DNA from: Alphaproteobacteria bacterium
Lineage (GTDB): Bacteria > Pseudomonadota > Alphaproteobacteria > CAAGCB01 > CAG-977
Assembly: GCA_900768185.1 (NCBI GenBank)
Contig: CAAGCB010000004.1
Coordinates: 112,753 to 176,752, forward strand
Reading direction: 5' to 3'
Length of the DNA: 64,000 nt
In this document: positions 41,589 to 50,883 of the stretch, piece after piece
How the letters are laid out: every line of letters begins with the position of its first letter
Position numbering within the stretch: position 1 is the first letter of the stretch
The notes under the pieces: model-generated
What the model saw: the letters and a program-made list of their open reading frames with translations, nothing else
The model's database searches: none
Told to the model about the DNA's origin: nothing
Translations under genes and position numbers: made by a program

Positions 41589-42531
41589 CGCCGCCTCCGC
41601 CGAAAGCGGCGCGTCCGACCGCGCGTTTAAAAACGGCGCAGGACGCGATCAGGGCAAACAAAGTCAACGGAAAGCGATAGAGTTCTTTTTTCCGCATCAA
41701 ATAAACGTCAGCCGCCGACAGCGGTTCGTTTTCCGAAATGCGGTCGTAAGCCGCCTGAACGCCCGCGGCGTTCCGCGCCATGAAAAACATACCGCCCGTC
41801 TGCTGCGCCGCGCGCGCCAGAAAATCCGCATCGACGTTTTCGCCTTCGCCGACGCCGACGGTATAGAACGTCACGCCGTTTTGGCGCGCGGCGGTCAGCG
41901 CGTCGTCCGGCGCCAGATTGCCCGCATTGTTCACGCCGTCAGTCAACAAAACGATCACTTTACGCGGGGCGTCGCTTTGTTTTAAGTGCTTCAACGCCAA
42001 TCCGGTCGCATCGCCGATCGCCGTCAGCGATCCCAGCCACCCCGTCCGCGCCGCGGACAGCATCTTTTCGACCGCGCGCGCGTCAACAGTCAAAGGAACG
42101 TACAAATTGACTTGTTCCGAAAATAAAACAACGCCGACGCGATCGTTTTTACGCCGTTTGACAAAATCGATCGCGGCGGATTTGGCGGCGTCCAAGCGCG
42201 TCATTCCTTCGCCCGCATCCGCGCGCAACATGGAACGCGAGATATCGACGACCAACATGACGTCCCGCACGGGAACGGTGTAATTCTGTATTTTGTCAGG
42301 CATTTGCGGACGCGCCAAAGCGGTGACAAGCAGAACCCACAACACCCACAGCAGCGGAGCGCCTTTGACGCCGCCGACCGCCGCCGTTTGCCTGTTCAAC
42401 GTCTTGATTTGTCTGAAAAAAGGAACTTTGATCGCGGCAGAAGTTTCCCCGCCGCGCGTTCCAGACAGCCGACGAACCAAAATCGGCGCGGGAAGACACA
42501 GGAAAACATACCACCACGCAAAGGAAATCAT
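41581..42531 (-). CDS. BatA-like von Willebrand A protein
   Basis: I start at the ATG at 42531 (MISFAWWYVFLC), which overlaps the stop of the preceding gene as ATGA, giving 316 aa. Two N-terminal membrane helices are followed by a von Willebrand A domain with an intact metal-ion site (DISRSM, and TDGVNNAG for the later residue) and a C-terminal helix. It is the BatA protein of the operon and probably pairs with BatB in the membrane. The domain is a metal-dependent protein-binding module. Confidence 0.85.
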   Translation of the reverse strand: MISFAWWYVFLCLPAPILVRRLSGTRGGETSAAIKVPFFRQIKTLNRQTAAVGGVKGAPLLWVLWVLLVTALARPQMPDKIQNYTVPVRDVMLVVDISRSMLRADAGEGMTRLDAAKSAAIDFVKRRKNDRVGVVLFSEQVNLYVPLTVDARAVEKMLSAARTGWLGSLTAIGDATGLALKHLKQSDAPRKVIVLLTDGVNNAGNLAPDDALTAARQNGVTFYTVGVGEGENVDADFLARAAQQTGGMFFMARNAAGVQAAYDRISENEPLSAADVYLMRKKELYRFPLTLFALIASCAVFKRAVGRAAFGGGGDD

Positions 42532-43013
42532 GTATTTTCGGCAACCCATTCCTTTGCCGCGGCGACCAAGGCGGCAACATTTTCGCCTTTAAACCGATCG
42601 GCGGGGACATACATGACGCTTTCAACGATATCGCCGGCATCGCCTTTAAATACGGGCTTTTTGACCGTTTGTTCCAAAAAAGCGCGCCATTTTTCCCCCG
42701 ACAAGGACGCGGTTTCCGGGTGTTTCATGATAGCGATGCGCTTCATCAACAAACAGATTTCCGTCGCCAAACGGTAATCGTTGCCGGAAAAACGCCGCGC
42801 CAACCCGTCGATTTCACGGTTTGCGTATTTTCTTGCGGTCAATCTGCGGGCGAACTTCGCAACGAACCAAACGGCGCAGACAATCGCCGCCAGAACGGTT
42901 AACGCGATCCAAAACCGCGCCGGCAACGGAAACAACGGCGGAACAGGCGGCAAATGAATATCCCGCAATCCCGACAAATCAATTCCCTGTTGCATGACCT
43001 GCCGCGGCATCAT
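42528..43013 (-). CDS. DUF4381-like membrane protein of the Bat operon
   Basis: The 161-aa protein has the DUF4381 pattern: a short start with DIHLPPVPPLFPLPARFWIA, one membrane helix (ALTVLAAIVCAVWFVAKF), and a helical cytoplasmic part (CLLMKRIAIMKHPETASLSG, then KWRAFLEQTVKKP). Proteins of this family stand between the DUF58 and batA genes in Bat operons. Function is unknown. It overlaps the DUF58 gene by 4 bp and batA by 4 bp. Confidence 0.8.
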   Translation of the reverse strand: MMPRQVMQQGIDLSGLRDIHLPPVPPLFPLPARFWIALTVLAAIVCAVWFVAKFARRLTARKYANREIDGLARRFSGNDYRLATEICLLMKRIAIMKHPETASLSGEKWRAFLEQTVKKPVFKGDAGDIVESVMYVPADRFKGENVAALVAAAKEWVAENT

Positions 43014-43987
43014 CGCTTTTCTCCCGCCGTTAAAACACCGCGGCGCACGGTTTGGACGATATCTTTGTCCGTACGCAAACCGATATAGACGATATGACGG
43101 CTTTTACAAAAATTTTCCAAATCCCGTCGCGGTTTGACAAACATATTTTCATACGCCGCGCGCCATTTTTTATCGTCCGTGTAAATCGTCACGCTGCGCT
43201 TTCCGTCACTGATTCGGTAAGCCCCCGGCGGCGGCGGCGTTTCTTCCAGAACATCGAAAATTTGCACGCAAACAACATCGCAATGTTGGGCAATACAGGT
43301 CAAATGCTTTTTACATTCATCGTCAAAGCCGTAAAAATCGCTGACAATATAAATTCGTCCGCCGTTCTTACTGACGCGGCGCAATTCCGCCAAGGCGTCT
43401 TCCAGCGTCGCGCCGACGCTTGACGCGCCATCGTCGTTCGCGGCGGTGACAACGGCATTGAACACCTCCATCAAACGGCGCATTTGGCGGTGCGGGGCGA
43501 TTTTAAAATAGTGGTTTTCCGACATCACGATCGCGCCGATTTTATCGCCGCGTTCGCGCGACGCCCATGCCAAAGCCGCCAAAACCCGCGCGGCGACGAC
43601 GGATTTGAACGCCTTTTTCGTGCCGAACCGCATTCCGGAACGAAAATCGCCCAAAAACAAAACGGGACGATCGCGTTCTTCGCGATAAAGCTTTGTGTGC
43701 GCTTTGCCCGTGCGGGCGGTCACGCGCCAGTCAATCAATCGGATATCGTCGCCCTGATGATAGGCGCGGACTTCGTCAAATTCCATGCCGCGCCCGCGAA
43801 ACGGGGAACGATGGACGCCCAATCCCTCCGCCTTTGAAAAGCCCGCCTGTTCAAACGACAGCAACGGAACAAACCGTTTTTGCGCCAGCAGTTCGGACAG
43901 CGTCACATGCACGCCGTCGCCTTCGCCGCCGTTCGTGACGGACGAAGTCAAATTCGAACGCAAAAATGATTTCAGCTTATCAAACAT
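43010..43987 (-). CDS. DUF58 protein of the Bat operon
   Basis: The 325-aa protein carries the DUF58 signature (EFDEVRAYHQGDDIRLIDWR, followed by VTARTGKAHTKLYREERDRP). The C-terminal half has a von Willebrand-like fold (IYIVSDFYGFDDECK). DUF58 proteins are partners of MoxR AAA ATPases, and this gene lies right after moxR: its ATG shares one base with the moxR TAA. The molecular function is not established. Confidence 0.88.
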   Translation of the reverse strand: MFDKLKSFLRSNLTSSVTNGGEGDGVHVTLSELLAQKRFVPLLSFEQAGFSKAEGLGVHRSPFRGRGMEFDEVRAYHQGDDIRLIDWRVTARTGKAHTKLYREERDRPVLFLGDFRSGMRFGTKKAFKSVVAARVLAALAWASRERGDKIGAIVMSENHYFKIAPHRQMRRLMEVFNAVVTAANDDGASSVGATLEDALAELRRVSKNGGRIYIVSDFYGFDDECKKHLTCIAQHCDVVCVQIFDVLEETPPPPGAYRISDGKRSVTIYTDDKKWRAAYENMFVKPRRDLENFCKSRHIVYIGLRTDKDIVQTVRRGVLTAGEKR

Positions 43988-44979
43988 TACGGCAACGGCA
44001 CCCGTTCCAGCAACAAGTCGATAAAGCTGTCGGGAGTGACGCCCTCGGCTTCTGCTTCAAAGGTCAAAATAACACGGTGGCGCAAAACGTCGCGAACGAC
44101 GGCGTGAATATCCTCGGGCAGAACGTAGTCCCTGCCCGCCAGCCAAGTGCGGGCGCGCGCGCATCTGTCCAAAGCGATCGTGCCGCGGGGGCTGGCGCCG
44201 AAAGCGACCCAACGGGCGAATTTCGCGTCGTAGGATTCGGGGTGTCTGGTCGCCATGACCAGCTGGACGATGTATTCTTCCAGCGCAGGCGACAAATGAA
44301 CGCCCAGCGCTTCTCGTCTGGCGGAAAAGACGCGTTCCTGGGGCATAACCTCGATCTGTTCCGTCCGTTCCTGCAAAGCCTCGTTCCTGACCAGTTGCAA
44401 GATGCGTCGTTCCGCCGCCGCGTCGGGCTGTCCGATTTTAACATACATCAGAAAACGATCCAGCTGGGCTTCGGGCAAAGGGTACGTTCCTTCTTGTTCA
44501 ATGGGATTTTGCGTCGCCATCACCATGAACAAGCGGGGTAATTTGTAAGTCTTTCCGCCAACCGTAACCTGACGTTCCGCCATGGCTTCCAACAGAGCGG
44601 ACTGGACTTTCGCGGGCGCGCGGTTGATTTCGTCCGCCAGAACCAGATTGTGAAAAATCGGTCCCGCCTGAAATTTGAAATCCCCCGTTTCGGGACGGTA
44701 AATATCACTGCCCGTGATGTCTGACGGCAACAAGTCGGGCGTGAACTGAATGCGCTGATCGTCGCCTTCGATGGCTTCGGACAATTTTTTGATGGCTTTT
44801 GTTTTTGCCAGTCCGGGCGCGCCCTCGACCAGCAGATGACCGTCCGCCAGCAGAGAAATCAGCAATTTGTCGACCAAATCGGCTTGTCCGACAATACAGC
44901 CGTTCATATAATCCTTCAATCGCGCAAAGCCGCGTCGGGCTGTCGTCATTTCCGTTTCGGGTCTGGTTTCGGTCGACAT
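43987..44979 (-). CDS. MoxR-family AAA ATPase
   Basis: I start at the ATG at 44979 (MSTETRPETEM), with AAGGAG eight bases upstream, giving 330 aa. Walker A is GAPGLAKT, Walker B VLADEINRAP, and MATQNPIEQEGTYPLPEAQL is the MoxR signature with sensor 1. The C-terminal lid follows. MoxR ATPases are thought to act as chaperones that mature or insert metal cofactors in protein complexes, working with von Willebrand A proteins. It is the first gene of a six-gene operon ending with batD. Confidence 0.92.
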   Translation of the reverse strand: MSTETRPETEMTTARRGFARLKDYMNGCIVGQADLVDKLLISLLADGHLLVEGAPGLAKTKAIKKLSEAIEGDDQRIQFTPDLLPSDITGSDIYRPETGDFKFQAGPIFHNLVLADEINRAPAKVQSALLEAMAERQVTVGGKTYKLPRLFMVMATQNPIEQEGTYPLPEAQLDRFLMYVKIGQPDAAAERRILQLVRNEALQERTEQIEVMPQERVFSARREALGVHLSPALEEYIVQLVMATRHPESYDAKFARWVAFGASPRGTIALDRCARARTWLAGRDYVLPEDIHAVVRDVLRHRVILTFEAEAEGVTPDSFIDLLLERVPLP

Positions 44980-45000
44980 AGAAAAAACTCCTTTTTTGCT

Positions 45001-45030
45001 TTGATGGCGTCCCTGATCCGTCATATTATA
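45001..45030. promoter_or_regulatory. Overlapping divergent promoters for moxR and the gene at 45062
   Basis: On the plus strand TTGATG (45001-45006) and TATTAT (45024-45029) are exactly 17 bp apart and would serve the gene at 45062. On the minus strand TATAAT (45030-45025) overlaps the same bases and would serve moxR, whose -35 box is weak. The two -10 boxes share bases, so the two polymerases could not bind together. The pattern is seen in sequence; competition is inferred. Confidence 0.6.
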
Positions 45031-45061
45031 CGACATCACCATTCAAGGACAGTACAAATTT

Positions 45062-45805
45062 ATGGTCGCTCAACCGTTTTATCAAATCCTGATCGGGACT
45101 TTCGACGAAAAAAATTTTTCGGGCGCCGTTTTGACACCGGACAAACCGCCCGAACCGGTGACGTTCAATCTGCGCTTTCCGTCCTGCGCCAAAGGCGACA
45201 TTTGCGGCGTGACGCGATTGAAAGGCAAGGACACGATCGTTTTGACGAACAGGACTTGTTCCGGTGTTTGTCCGTTGTTTTCACTGTCAAATCAAACGAT
45301 TTCGCACACGGCGATCTCCCCCGACCGTCAGAAAATAGCCTTTGCCGTCACGAACGGCGAAACGGGCGAAACGGTGCTGCGCGTCATTATGCGTGAAGAA
45401 TTCGGCTGGTTTCCTCTGCCTTTTGTCAAACCGCCGTGCCTATCCTCGCCGATTTGTTTTTGTTCCTCCTCCGCCGTTTTGTACACGGCGCCCGACGGCG
45501 CGCTGAACGCCGTTTCGCTGTCGCGCAATCCGAAAACCATCACGTTCGCCCCGGCGGGACGCCTGCCCGCCTATCATCAGGCAAGCAGACGCACGGCATA
45601 TATAAACGGCGACCAAATCGTTATCGCCGGTTCCGTTCCGTACGCGTTTTCCGTTGACGGCGTGAAAACGTCAAGCTTTTTTGAAAACGGGGAAGCTTTG
45701 CTTTACGCCGTTGACAACAAACTGTTCCGCCGAAATTTAAACGCGGAGGAATCGGTTTTACTGTTTGAATCAAACGCCCCGATTGATTTCGCGGCAGAGC
45801 TTTAA
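45062..45805 (+). CDS. Unknown protein with beta-propeller-like repeats
   Basis: The 247-aa protein is beta-rich, with a few short repeats like those of TolB/WD-type propellers (HTAISPDRQKIAFAVTNG, YHQASRRTAYINGDQIV). It is too short for a complete propeller. It contains a cluster of cysteines (CAKGDICG, CSGVC, PPCLSSPICFCSS) that could be structural. No signal peptide is seen. I cannot assign a function. It ends with a 4-bp overlap of the convergent gene. Confidence 0.5.
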   Translation: MVAQPFYQILIGTFDEKNFSGAVLTPDKPPEPVTFNLRFPSCAKGDICGVTRLKGKDTIVLTNRTCSGVCPLFSLSNQTISHTAISPDRQKIAFAVTNGETGETVLRVIMREEFGWFPLPFVKPPCLSSPICFCSSSAVLYTAPDGALNAVSLSRNPKTITFAPAGRLPAYHQASRRTAYINGDQIVIAGSVPYAFSVDGVKTSSFFENGEALLYAVDNKLFRRNLNAEESVLLFESNAPIDFAAEL

Positions 45806-46947
45806 TACGACCGCCGCTCCGATTCCCCCAGCATTACCGCCGCCAAAACAGGCTGGAAAGACGTGCCGAAATAATTCAGGAAAGCGGCTTCAAAAAAAAC
45901 GGAAACAAACGCCGCCGCGAAAAGAATCCGATCAAACCTGATGAACCCGCGTCCGTACACATCATACAACAGAAAAGCGACGCCCGCATATAAAAGACCG
46001 TAATCGGAAAGCGTCATAATCGGCGAGGCGACGCAAACACCCGTGCAAATATAGGCGTTTTGAACCGCCAGAGGGCAATTTTCACGTTTGAAAATTTGAA
46101 CGCCGCCGAAACAAACCGCGACAATCGCCAAGAACTGGAACGCGGCGGCAGTCACGTTCCCGAATCCGCTTTCGCGAAAGATCGCAAACCATGACACAAA
46201 CGCCTGCGGTTTGTCCGACAACAACCGGAACGTCGCCGCGAACGATTCCGAAAACGCGGACGGTCCGTAGCGCCCCCACGCCAGCAAAACGATCGCCATG
46301 CCGCCCGCCAGACACACAACGGCGGCTTTGCGGCGTTTTTGAACGATAAAAGCCGTCAAAACGGCGCAGAACACGATCGGTTCCGCGATGCACAGCGCGC
46401 CGAAAAAACCGGCAAGCTTCGGTCGCACGCGGGCGTAAGACAAAGCCAGTATCACGGCAGCGGCGGCATAGACGCCCCACCCCCCGCCGACAAAGCTCAA
46501 ATACGCGGCGGGCAGAGCGAACATCAACAACAAGGCGTCCGCCAGCCCGAACAAAGCATATAAAGCCGTTCCGAACAAAAACAATCCCCAAAAAATCCAT
46601 GTTTCGAAAAACGCGTCATACGGCAAGGACAGCCAGGGAACAAGGATAAAGGATTTCATCGGCGACGCGATCGGTGAAAAAAACGCCGTCACCCGCGCCG
46701 ATTGACGCAGATATTTCGACACGATTTGCGGATTGTAAGCCTCGGCGGGAGGTCTTCCGTCTTCCAACAGACGAAAGGCGCCGTAATCTCCCGCCAGATT
46801 TTCGCCGATGACGCGCAAAGTCACATATTGCCCTTTCGGCGTTCCGCTTTCGTCATAAAACGCCGCGCGCAACAAAAAAGTGTAGCTTGTCAAACAGGCG
46901 AAAAGAATCAAAAAGAGATATTTATACGATTTTTTGCTGTCGTCCAC
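45802..46947 (-). CDS. Multi-pass membrane protein, possible GT87-type glycosyltransferase
   Basis: The 381-aa protein has about ten membrane helices. The first loop (GDYGAFRLLEDGRPPAEAYN, then PQIVSKYLRQ) is placed where GT-C glycosyltransferases of the GT87/DUF2029 type have their catalytic loop, and the rest shares the family's spacing. The expected donor would be a polyprenyl-phosphate sugar. The assignment rests on overall layout, not a sequence motif, so it could be another type of integral membrane protein. Confidence 0.45.
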   Translation of the reverse strand: MDDSKKSYKYLFLILFACLTSYTFLLRAAFYDESGTPKGQYVTLRVIGENLAGDYGAFRLLEDGRPPAEAYNPQIVSKYLRQSARVTAFFSPIASPMKSFILVPWLSLPYDAFFETWIFWGLFLFGTALYALFGLADALLLMFALPAAYLSFVGGGWGVYAAAAVILALSYARVRPKLAGFFGALCIAEPIVFCAVLTAFIVQKRRKAAVVCLAGGMAIVLLAWGRYGPSAFSESFAATFRLLSDKPQAFVSWFAIFRESGFGNVTAAAFQFLAIVAVCFGGVQIFKRENCPLAVQNAYICTGVCVASPIMTLSDYGLLYAGVAFLLYDVYGRGFIRFDRILFAAAFVSVFFEAAFLNYFGTSFQPVLAAVMLGESERRSY

Positions 46948-47038
46948 GGTAGAATCCTCCGAAAAAGCGCTGACCGATTATCGCTAAAACGCCGCGGCGT
47001 TTCAAGCGGTATTCGTCCCCGTTCCGGCTATGTCCGAA

Positions 47039-47068
47039 AAAAGCCCCCGAGTTTCCTCGGGGGCTTTT
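47039..47068 (-). terminator. Rho-independent terminator of nifJ
   Basis: The perfect 13-bp stem AAAAGCCCCCGAG (47039-47051) and CTCGGGGGCTTTT (47056-47068) has a TTTC loop and lies 17 bp after the nifJ stop. On the minus strand it ends in a T-run. Confidence 0.92.
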
Positions 47069-47084
47069 CCTGATCGGCGTCAGA

Positions 47085-50000
47085 TTATTTTTCTTCCGCC
47101 AGATGTTCGTACAGTTTGCGGCGTTCTTCCACCTGTTCCTGAGCGAACTTGACCAAGCGGTCGTAACGTTCGGGATCGGCTTTTTTGACGATCTGGAAAC
47201 GCGTTTCGTTCGCCATGTAATCCGCCATGACTTTCGTCGGGGCTTTGGAATCCAGCTGCAAACCGGCTTTTCCTTCCGCCACGCGGCGCGGGTCGAAACG
47301 GTACAGGGGCCAGAAACCGGATTCGACAGCGGCTTTTTGGTGTTCCAGACCCTGTTCGCCGATTTCGTAACCGTGAGCGATACAATGCGAGTACGCGATA
47401 ATCAAAGACGGACCGTTGAAGGATTCCGCTTCGACGAACGCTTTGATCGTCTGCGCGTCGTTGGCGCCCATCGCGACCTGCGCGACATAGACGTTTTCGG
47501 ACGACATCGCGATCATGCCCAGATCCTTGCGGGGGATCGCCTTGCCGGCAACCGCGAATTTCGCGGACGCGCCGATCGGGGTCGCTTTGGACTGCTGACC
47601 GCCGGTGTTGGAATACACGCCGGTATCCAGAACCAGAATGTTGACATTCTTGCCGGAATACAGGACGTGATCCAGACCGCCGTAACCGATATCGTACGCC
47701 CAGCCGTCGCCGCCCAGCGTCCAGACCGACTTTTCAACGAAGTAGTCGGCAACGCCGTTCAAGCGTTTGGCTTCTTCGCCGTTCATCGCGGACAGTTTGG
47801 CTTTCAAAGCGTCGACGCGTTCGCGCTGAGCCTTGATTTCGGCTTCGTTCGTCTGCGGAGCGGTCAAAATCGCGTTGACCAGATCGCCGCCGATTTCGCT
47901 TTCCAGATCTTTGATCATCTGATTGGCGTAGTTTTTCTGGAAATCGACGCCCAGACGCATACCCAGACCGAATTCCGCCGCGTCTTCAAACAACGAGTTC
48001 GACCAAGCCGGGCCGCGACCGTTCGCGTCCTTGGCGTACGGCGTGGTCGGCAGGTTGCCGCCGTAAATGGACGAGCACCCCGTCGCGTTGGCGATCATCA
48101 AACGGTCGCCGAACAACTGCGTCAACAGTTTGACATACGGGGTTTCGCCGCAACCGGCGCAAGAACCGGAAAATTCAAACAACGGACGCAACAACTGGAC
48201 GTTTTTGACCAGCTTCTTTTCGATCTTGGTGCGATCGACGTCGGGCAGCTGCATGAAGAAGTCGAAGTTCTTCTTTTCCTGATCCAGATGCGCGGCGATC
48301 GGTTCCATGTTGATCGCTTTCTGTCCTTTGACTTCGGGGCAGGCGCGCGTGCACAGCGTGCAGCCCGTGCAGTCTTCCGGAGCAACCTGAATGATCCAAG
48401 CGGAATCCGCAAAGTCCTTGCCTTTGAACGCGGCGGATTTGAATCCGGCGGGCGCCTTCTTCAAATCTTCGTTCGTGGCGACTTTGGCGCGGATCGCGGC
48501 GTGCGGACAAACCATGGCGCATTTGCCGCACTGGATGCAGGCTTCGGGATTCCAAACGGGAATGTCGGACGCGATGCAACGTTTTTCATACTGCGTCGTC
48601 GCCGTCGGCCAAGTGCCGTCAGCCGTCCACGTCAAATCGGACACTTTCAGTTCTTCGCCCTTGCCTTCCAAAATCTTGCCCGCGACTTTGCGAACGATTT
48701 CGGGAGCTTCGGCGGGAACACCCGGCAGACGTTTGAACTGCGACGTCGGTTTTTCCGTCACTTTGATTTCGTGCAGGTGCGCCAAAGACGCGTCCACCGC
48801 GGCAAAGTTCTTGTCAACCAGCGCCTGACCTTTTTTCATATAGGTCTTTTCAATGGACTTTTTGATCGCCTTGATGGCTTCGTCGCGCGGCAGAACGCCG
48901 GACAACGCGAAATAGCAGGTCTGCATGATCGTGTTGATGCGGCGCCCCATACCGGTCTGTTTGGCGACTTCGACAGCGTCGATCGAATACAGTTTCAGAT
49001 GTTTTTTGATGATTTCATCTTGCACTTCGACCGGCAGGTGATCCCAAACCTCTTCCGCTTTGAACGGAGCGTTCAACAGGAACACCGCGCCGTCTTTCGC
49101 CTGCGCCAGCATATCGATCTTTTCCAAGAACGGGAAATGGTGGCAAGCGACAAAGTCGGCTTTGTTGATCAGGTACGGAGCGTTGATGACATGGTTCGCG
49201 AAACGCAGATGCGACGTCGTCATCGCGCCGGATTTTTTGGAGTCATACACAAAGTAAGCCTGACCGTAGACACCGTCTTCGCCGGCGATGATCTTGATCG
49301 AGTTTTTGTTCGCGCCGACCGTGCCGTCCGCGCCCAAACCGAAGAAGATCGCGCGTTTAACGTCTTCGTCTTCGATGTCAAAGGAATTGTCAACGTCCAA
49401 AGACAGGTTCGTCACGTCATCGGTCATGCCGACGGTGAAACGGGTTTTCGGTTCCGCCTTTTCGGCGTTTTCAAACACGGCTTTCGCCATGGCGGGCGTG
49501 TATTCCTTGGAAGACAAGCCGTAACGACCGCCGATGATGCGCGGCATGGATTTGATCTTGCCCGCGCCGAAAGCGTCGGCGACGGCGGCGACAACGTCCA
49601 AATACAACGGTTCGCCCTGCGAGCCGGCTTCTTTGGTGCGATCCATGACGGCAATCGTCTTGACCGTGGCGGGCAGAGCCTTGACCAGTTCTTCCGCGGG
49701 GAACGGACGATACAGATGGATTTTGACAACGCCGTATTTTTTGTCTTTCAAATGGGCGACGGTCGCTTCGGTCGTGTCGGCGCCCGATCCCATGATGACG
49801 ACAACCTGTTCGGCGTCTTTGGCACCGGCGTATTCAACCAAGTGATACTGGCGACCGGTAATCTTGGCGTATTTGTCCATGGCTTCCTGAACGATGCCGC
49901 CGACTTTGGCATAGTACGGATTGGCGGCTTCGCGAATCTGGAAGAACACGTCGGGGTTCTGCGCCGTACCGCGCAAAACGGGGTGATCCGGCGTCAACGC

Positions 50001-50627
50001 GTGTTCGCGATTGAAAGAGGTCGGCAGACCTTCGACGAATTCGCGCAACTGGTCGTCGGAAATGACTTCGATCTTGTTGATTTCGTGCGAAGTGCGGAAA
50101 CCGTCAAAGAAGTGCATGAAGGACACGCGGGATTTCAGCGTCGCGTACTGCGCGATCGCCGCCATGTCCTGCGCTTCCTGAACGTTGTCGGAGCACAGCA
50201 TGGCGAAACCCGTCTGACGGCAAGCCATAACGTCGGAATGGTCGCCGAAAATGGACAGGGCGTGAGCCGCCAGAGCGCGCGCCGCGACGTGCATCACGAA
50301 CGGAGTCAGTTCGCCCGCGATTTTGTACATGTTCGGGATCATCAGCAGCAAACCCTGCGACGCCGTGAACGTCGTCGTCAAAGCACCGCCCTGCAACGCG
50401 CCGTGAACCGCGCCGATCGCGCCGGCTTCGGACTGCATTTCATAGATTTCGGGAACCTTTCCCCAAATGTTTTTGACGCCCTGAGCCGCCCACGCGTCCG
50501 CCCATTCGCCCATCGGTGAAGACGGGGTGATCGGGTAGATGACGGCGACTTCATTCAGACGATGAGCGACGCCCGCCGCGGCTTCGTTCGCATCCATCAT
50601 CTTCATTTTTTGGTTTTTATCCGCCAT
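47085..50627 (-). CDS. nifJ: Pyruvate:ferredoxin (flavodoxin) oxidoreductase
   Basis: I start at the ATG at 50627 (MADKNQKMKMMDANEAAAGV), with GGAG upstream, giving 1180 aa as expected for a one-chain PFOR. The order is complete: the N-terminal pyruvate-binding domain, the transketolase-like domain II, the EKR linker, two 4Fe-4S clusters (Cys697, 700, 703, 707 and Cys753, 756, 759, 763), a further cluster via CAGCGETPY, and the thiamine-diphosphate domain (GDGWAYDIGYGGLDHVLYSG). The enzyme oxidises pyruvate to acetyl-CoA and CO2 and reduces ferredoxin or flavodoxin. It is oxygen-sensitive in most organisms, which fits an anaerobic lifestyle. It lies opposite rnhB. Confidence 0.97.
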   Translation of the reverse strand: MADKNQKMKMMDANEAAAGVAHRLNEVAVIYPITPSSPMGEWADAWAAQGVKNIWGKVPEIYEMQSEAGAIGAVHGALQGGALTTTFTASQGLLLMIPNMYKIAGELTPFVMHVAARALAAHALSIFGDHSDVMACRQTGFAMLCSDNVQEAQDMAAIAQYATLKSRVSFMHFFDGFRTSHEINKIEVISDDQLREFVEGLPTSFNREHALTPDHPVLRGTAQNPDVFFQIREAANPYYAKVGGIVQEAMDKYAKITGRQYHLVEYAGAKDAEQVVVIMGSGADTTEATVAHLKDKKYGVVKIHLYRPFPAEELVKALPATVKTIAVMDRTKEAGSQGEPLYLDVVAAVADAFGAGKIKSMPRIIGGRYGLSSKEYTPAMAKAVFENAEKAEPKTRFTVGMTDDVTNLSLDVDNSFDIEDEDVKRAIFFGLGADGTVGANKNSIKIIAGEDGVYGQAYFVYDSKKSGAMTTSHLRFANHVINAPYLINKADFVACHHFPFLEKIDMLAQAKDGAVFLLNAPFKAEEVWDHLPVEVQDEIIKKHLKLYSIDAVEVAKQTGMGRRINTIMQTCYFALSGVLPRDEAIKAIKKSIEKTYMKKGQALVDKNFAAVDASLAHLHEIKVTEKPTSQFKRLPGVPAEAPEIVRKVAGKILEGKGEELKVSDLTWTADGTWPTATTQYEKRCIASDIPVWNPEACIQCGKCAMVCPHAAIRAKVATNEDLKKAPAGFKSAAFKGKDFADSAWIIQVAPEDCTGCTLCTRACPEVKGQKAINMEPIAAHLDQEKKNFDFFMQLPDVDRTKIEKKLVKNVQLLRPLFEFSGSCAGCGETPYVKLLTQLFGDRLMIANATGCSSIYGGNLPTTPYAKDANGRGPAWSNSLFEDAAEFGLGMRLGVDFQKNYANQMIKDLESEIGGDLVNAILTAPQTNEAEIKAQRERVDALKAKLSAMNGEEAKRLNGVADYFVEKSVWTLGGDGWAYDIGYGGLDHVLYSGKNVNILVLDTGVYSNTGGQQSKATPIGASAKFAVAGKAIPRKDLGMIAMSSENVYVAQVAMGANDAQTIKAFVEAESFNGPSLIIAYSHCIAHGYEIGEQGLEHQKAAVESGFWPLYRFDPRRVAEGKAGLQLDSKAPTKVMADYMANETRFQIVKKADPERYDRLVKFAQEQVEERRKLYEHLAEEK

Positions 50628-50736
50628 GGATTTTTCTCCAAGAAGTATAACGATAAAGACTGAAAAAGAGGGAAAACGCCACGGCGTCCTTAACAAAATC
50701 GCCGCGCGAAAATCAAACCCTCGATTTGCGAAAATG

Positions 50737-50765
50737 ACTGTAACGCACCGCAGGCGTTTCATCAA
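50737..50765 (-). promoter_or_regulatory. Promoter of nifJ
   Basis: On the minus strand TTGATG (50765-50760) and TACAGT (50742-50737) are 17 bp apart. The leader would be about 100 nt long, long enough to hold regulation, but no known element is recognised in it. Confidence 0.65.
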
Positions 50766-50818
50766 CCTTTTTTTGTGATTTTTTTGCCCTTTCCGAGCCG
50801 GACGGATACAAGAAAAAG

Positions 50819-50848
50819 TTGACTTTTCGCCCTCCGCGCGTCTACTAA
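50819..50848 (+). promoter_or_regulatory. Promoter of rnhB
   Basis: TTGACT (50819-50824) and TACTAA (50843-50848) are 18 bp apart, about 35 bp before the rnhB start codon. Confidence 0.65.
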
Positions 50849-50883
50849 GGAGCTTTCCCGACCGTTTTTCACAGGAGCCTCCC

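Noticed and set aside
47103..50519. 1138-codon open frame antisense to nifJ
   Set aside because: It is rich in Arg, Phe, Gly and His, lacks any recognisable domain, and mirrors codon use of nifJ on the other strand. nifJ is complete and certain.
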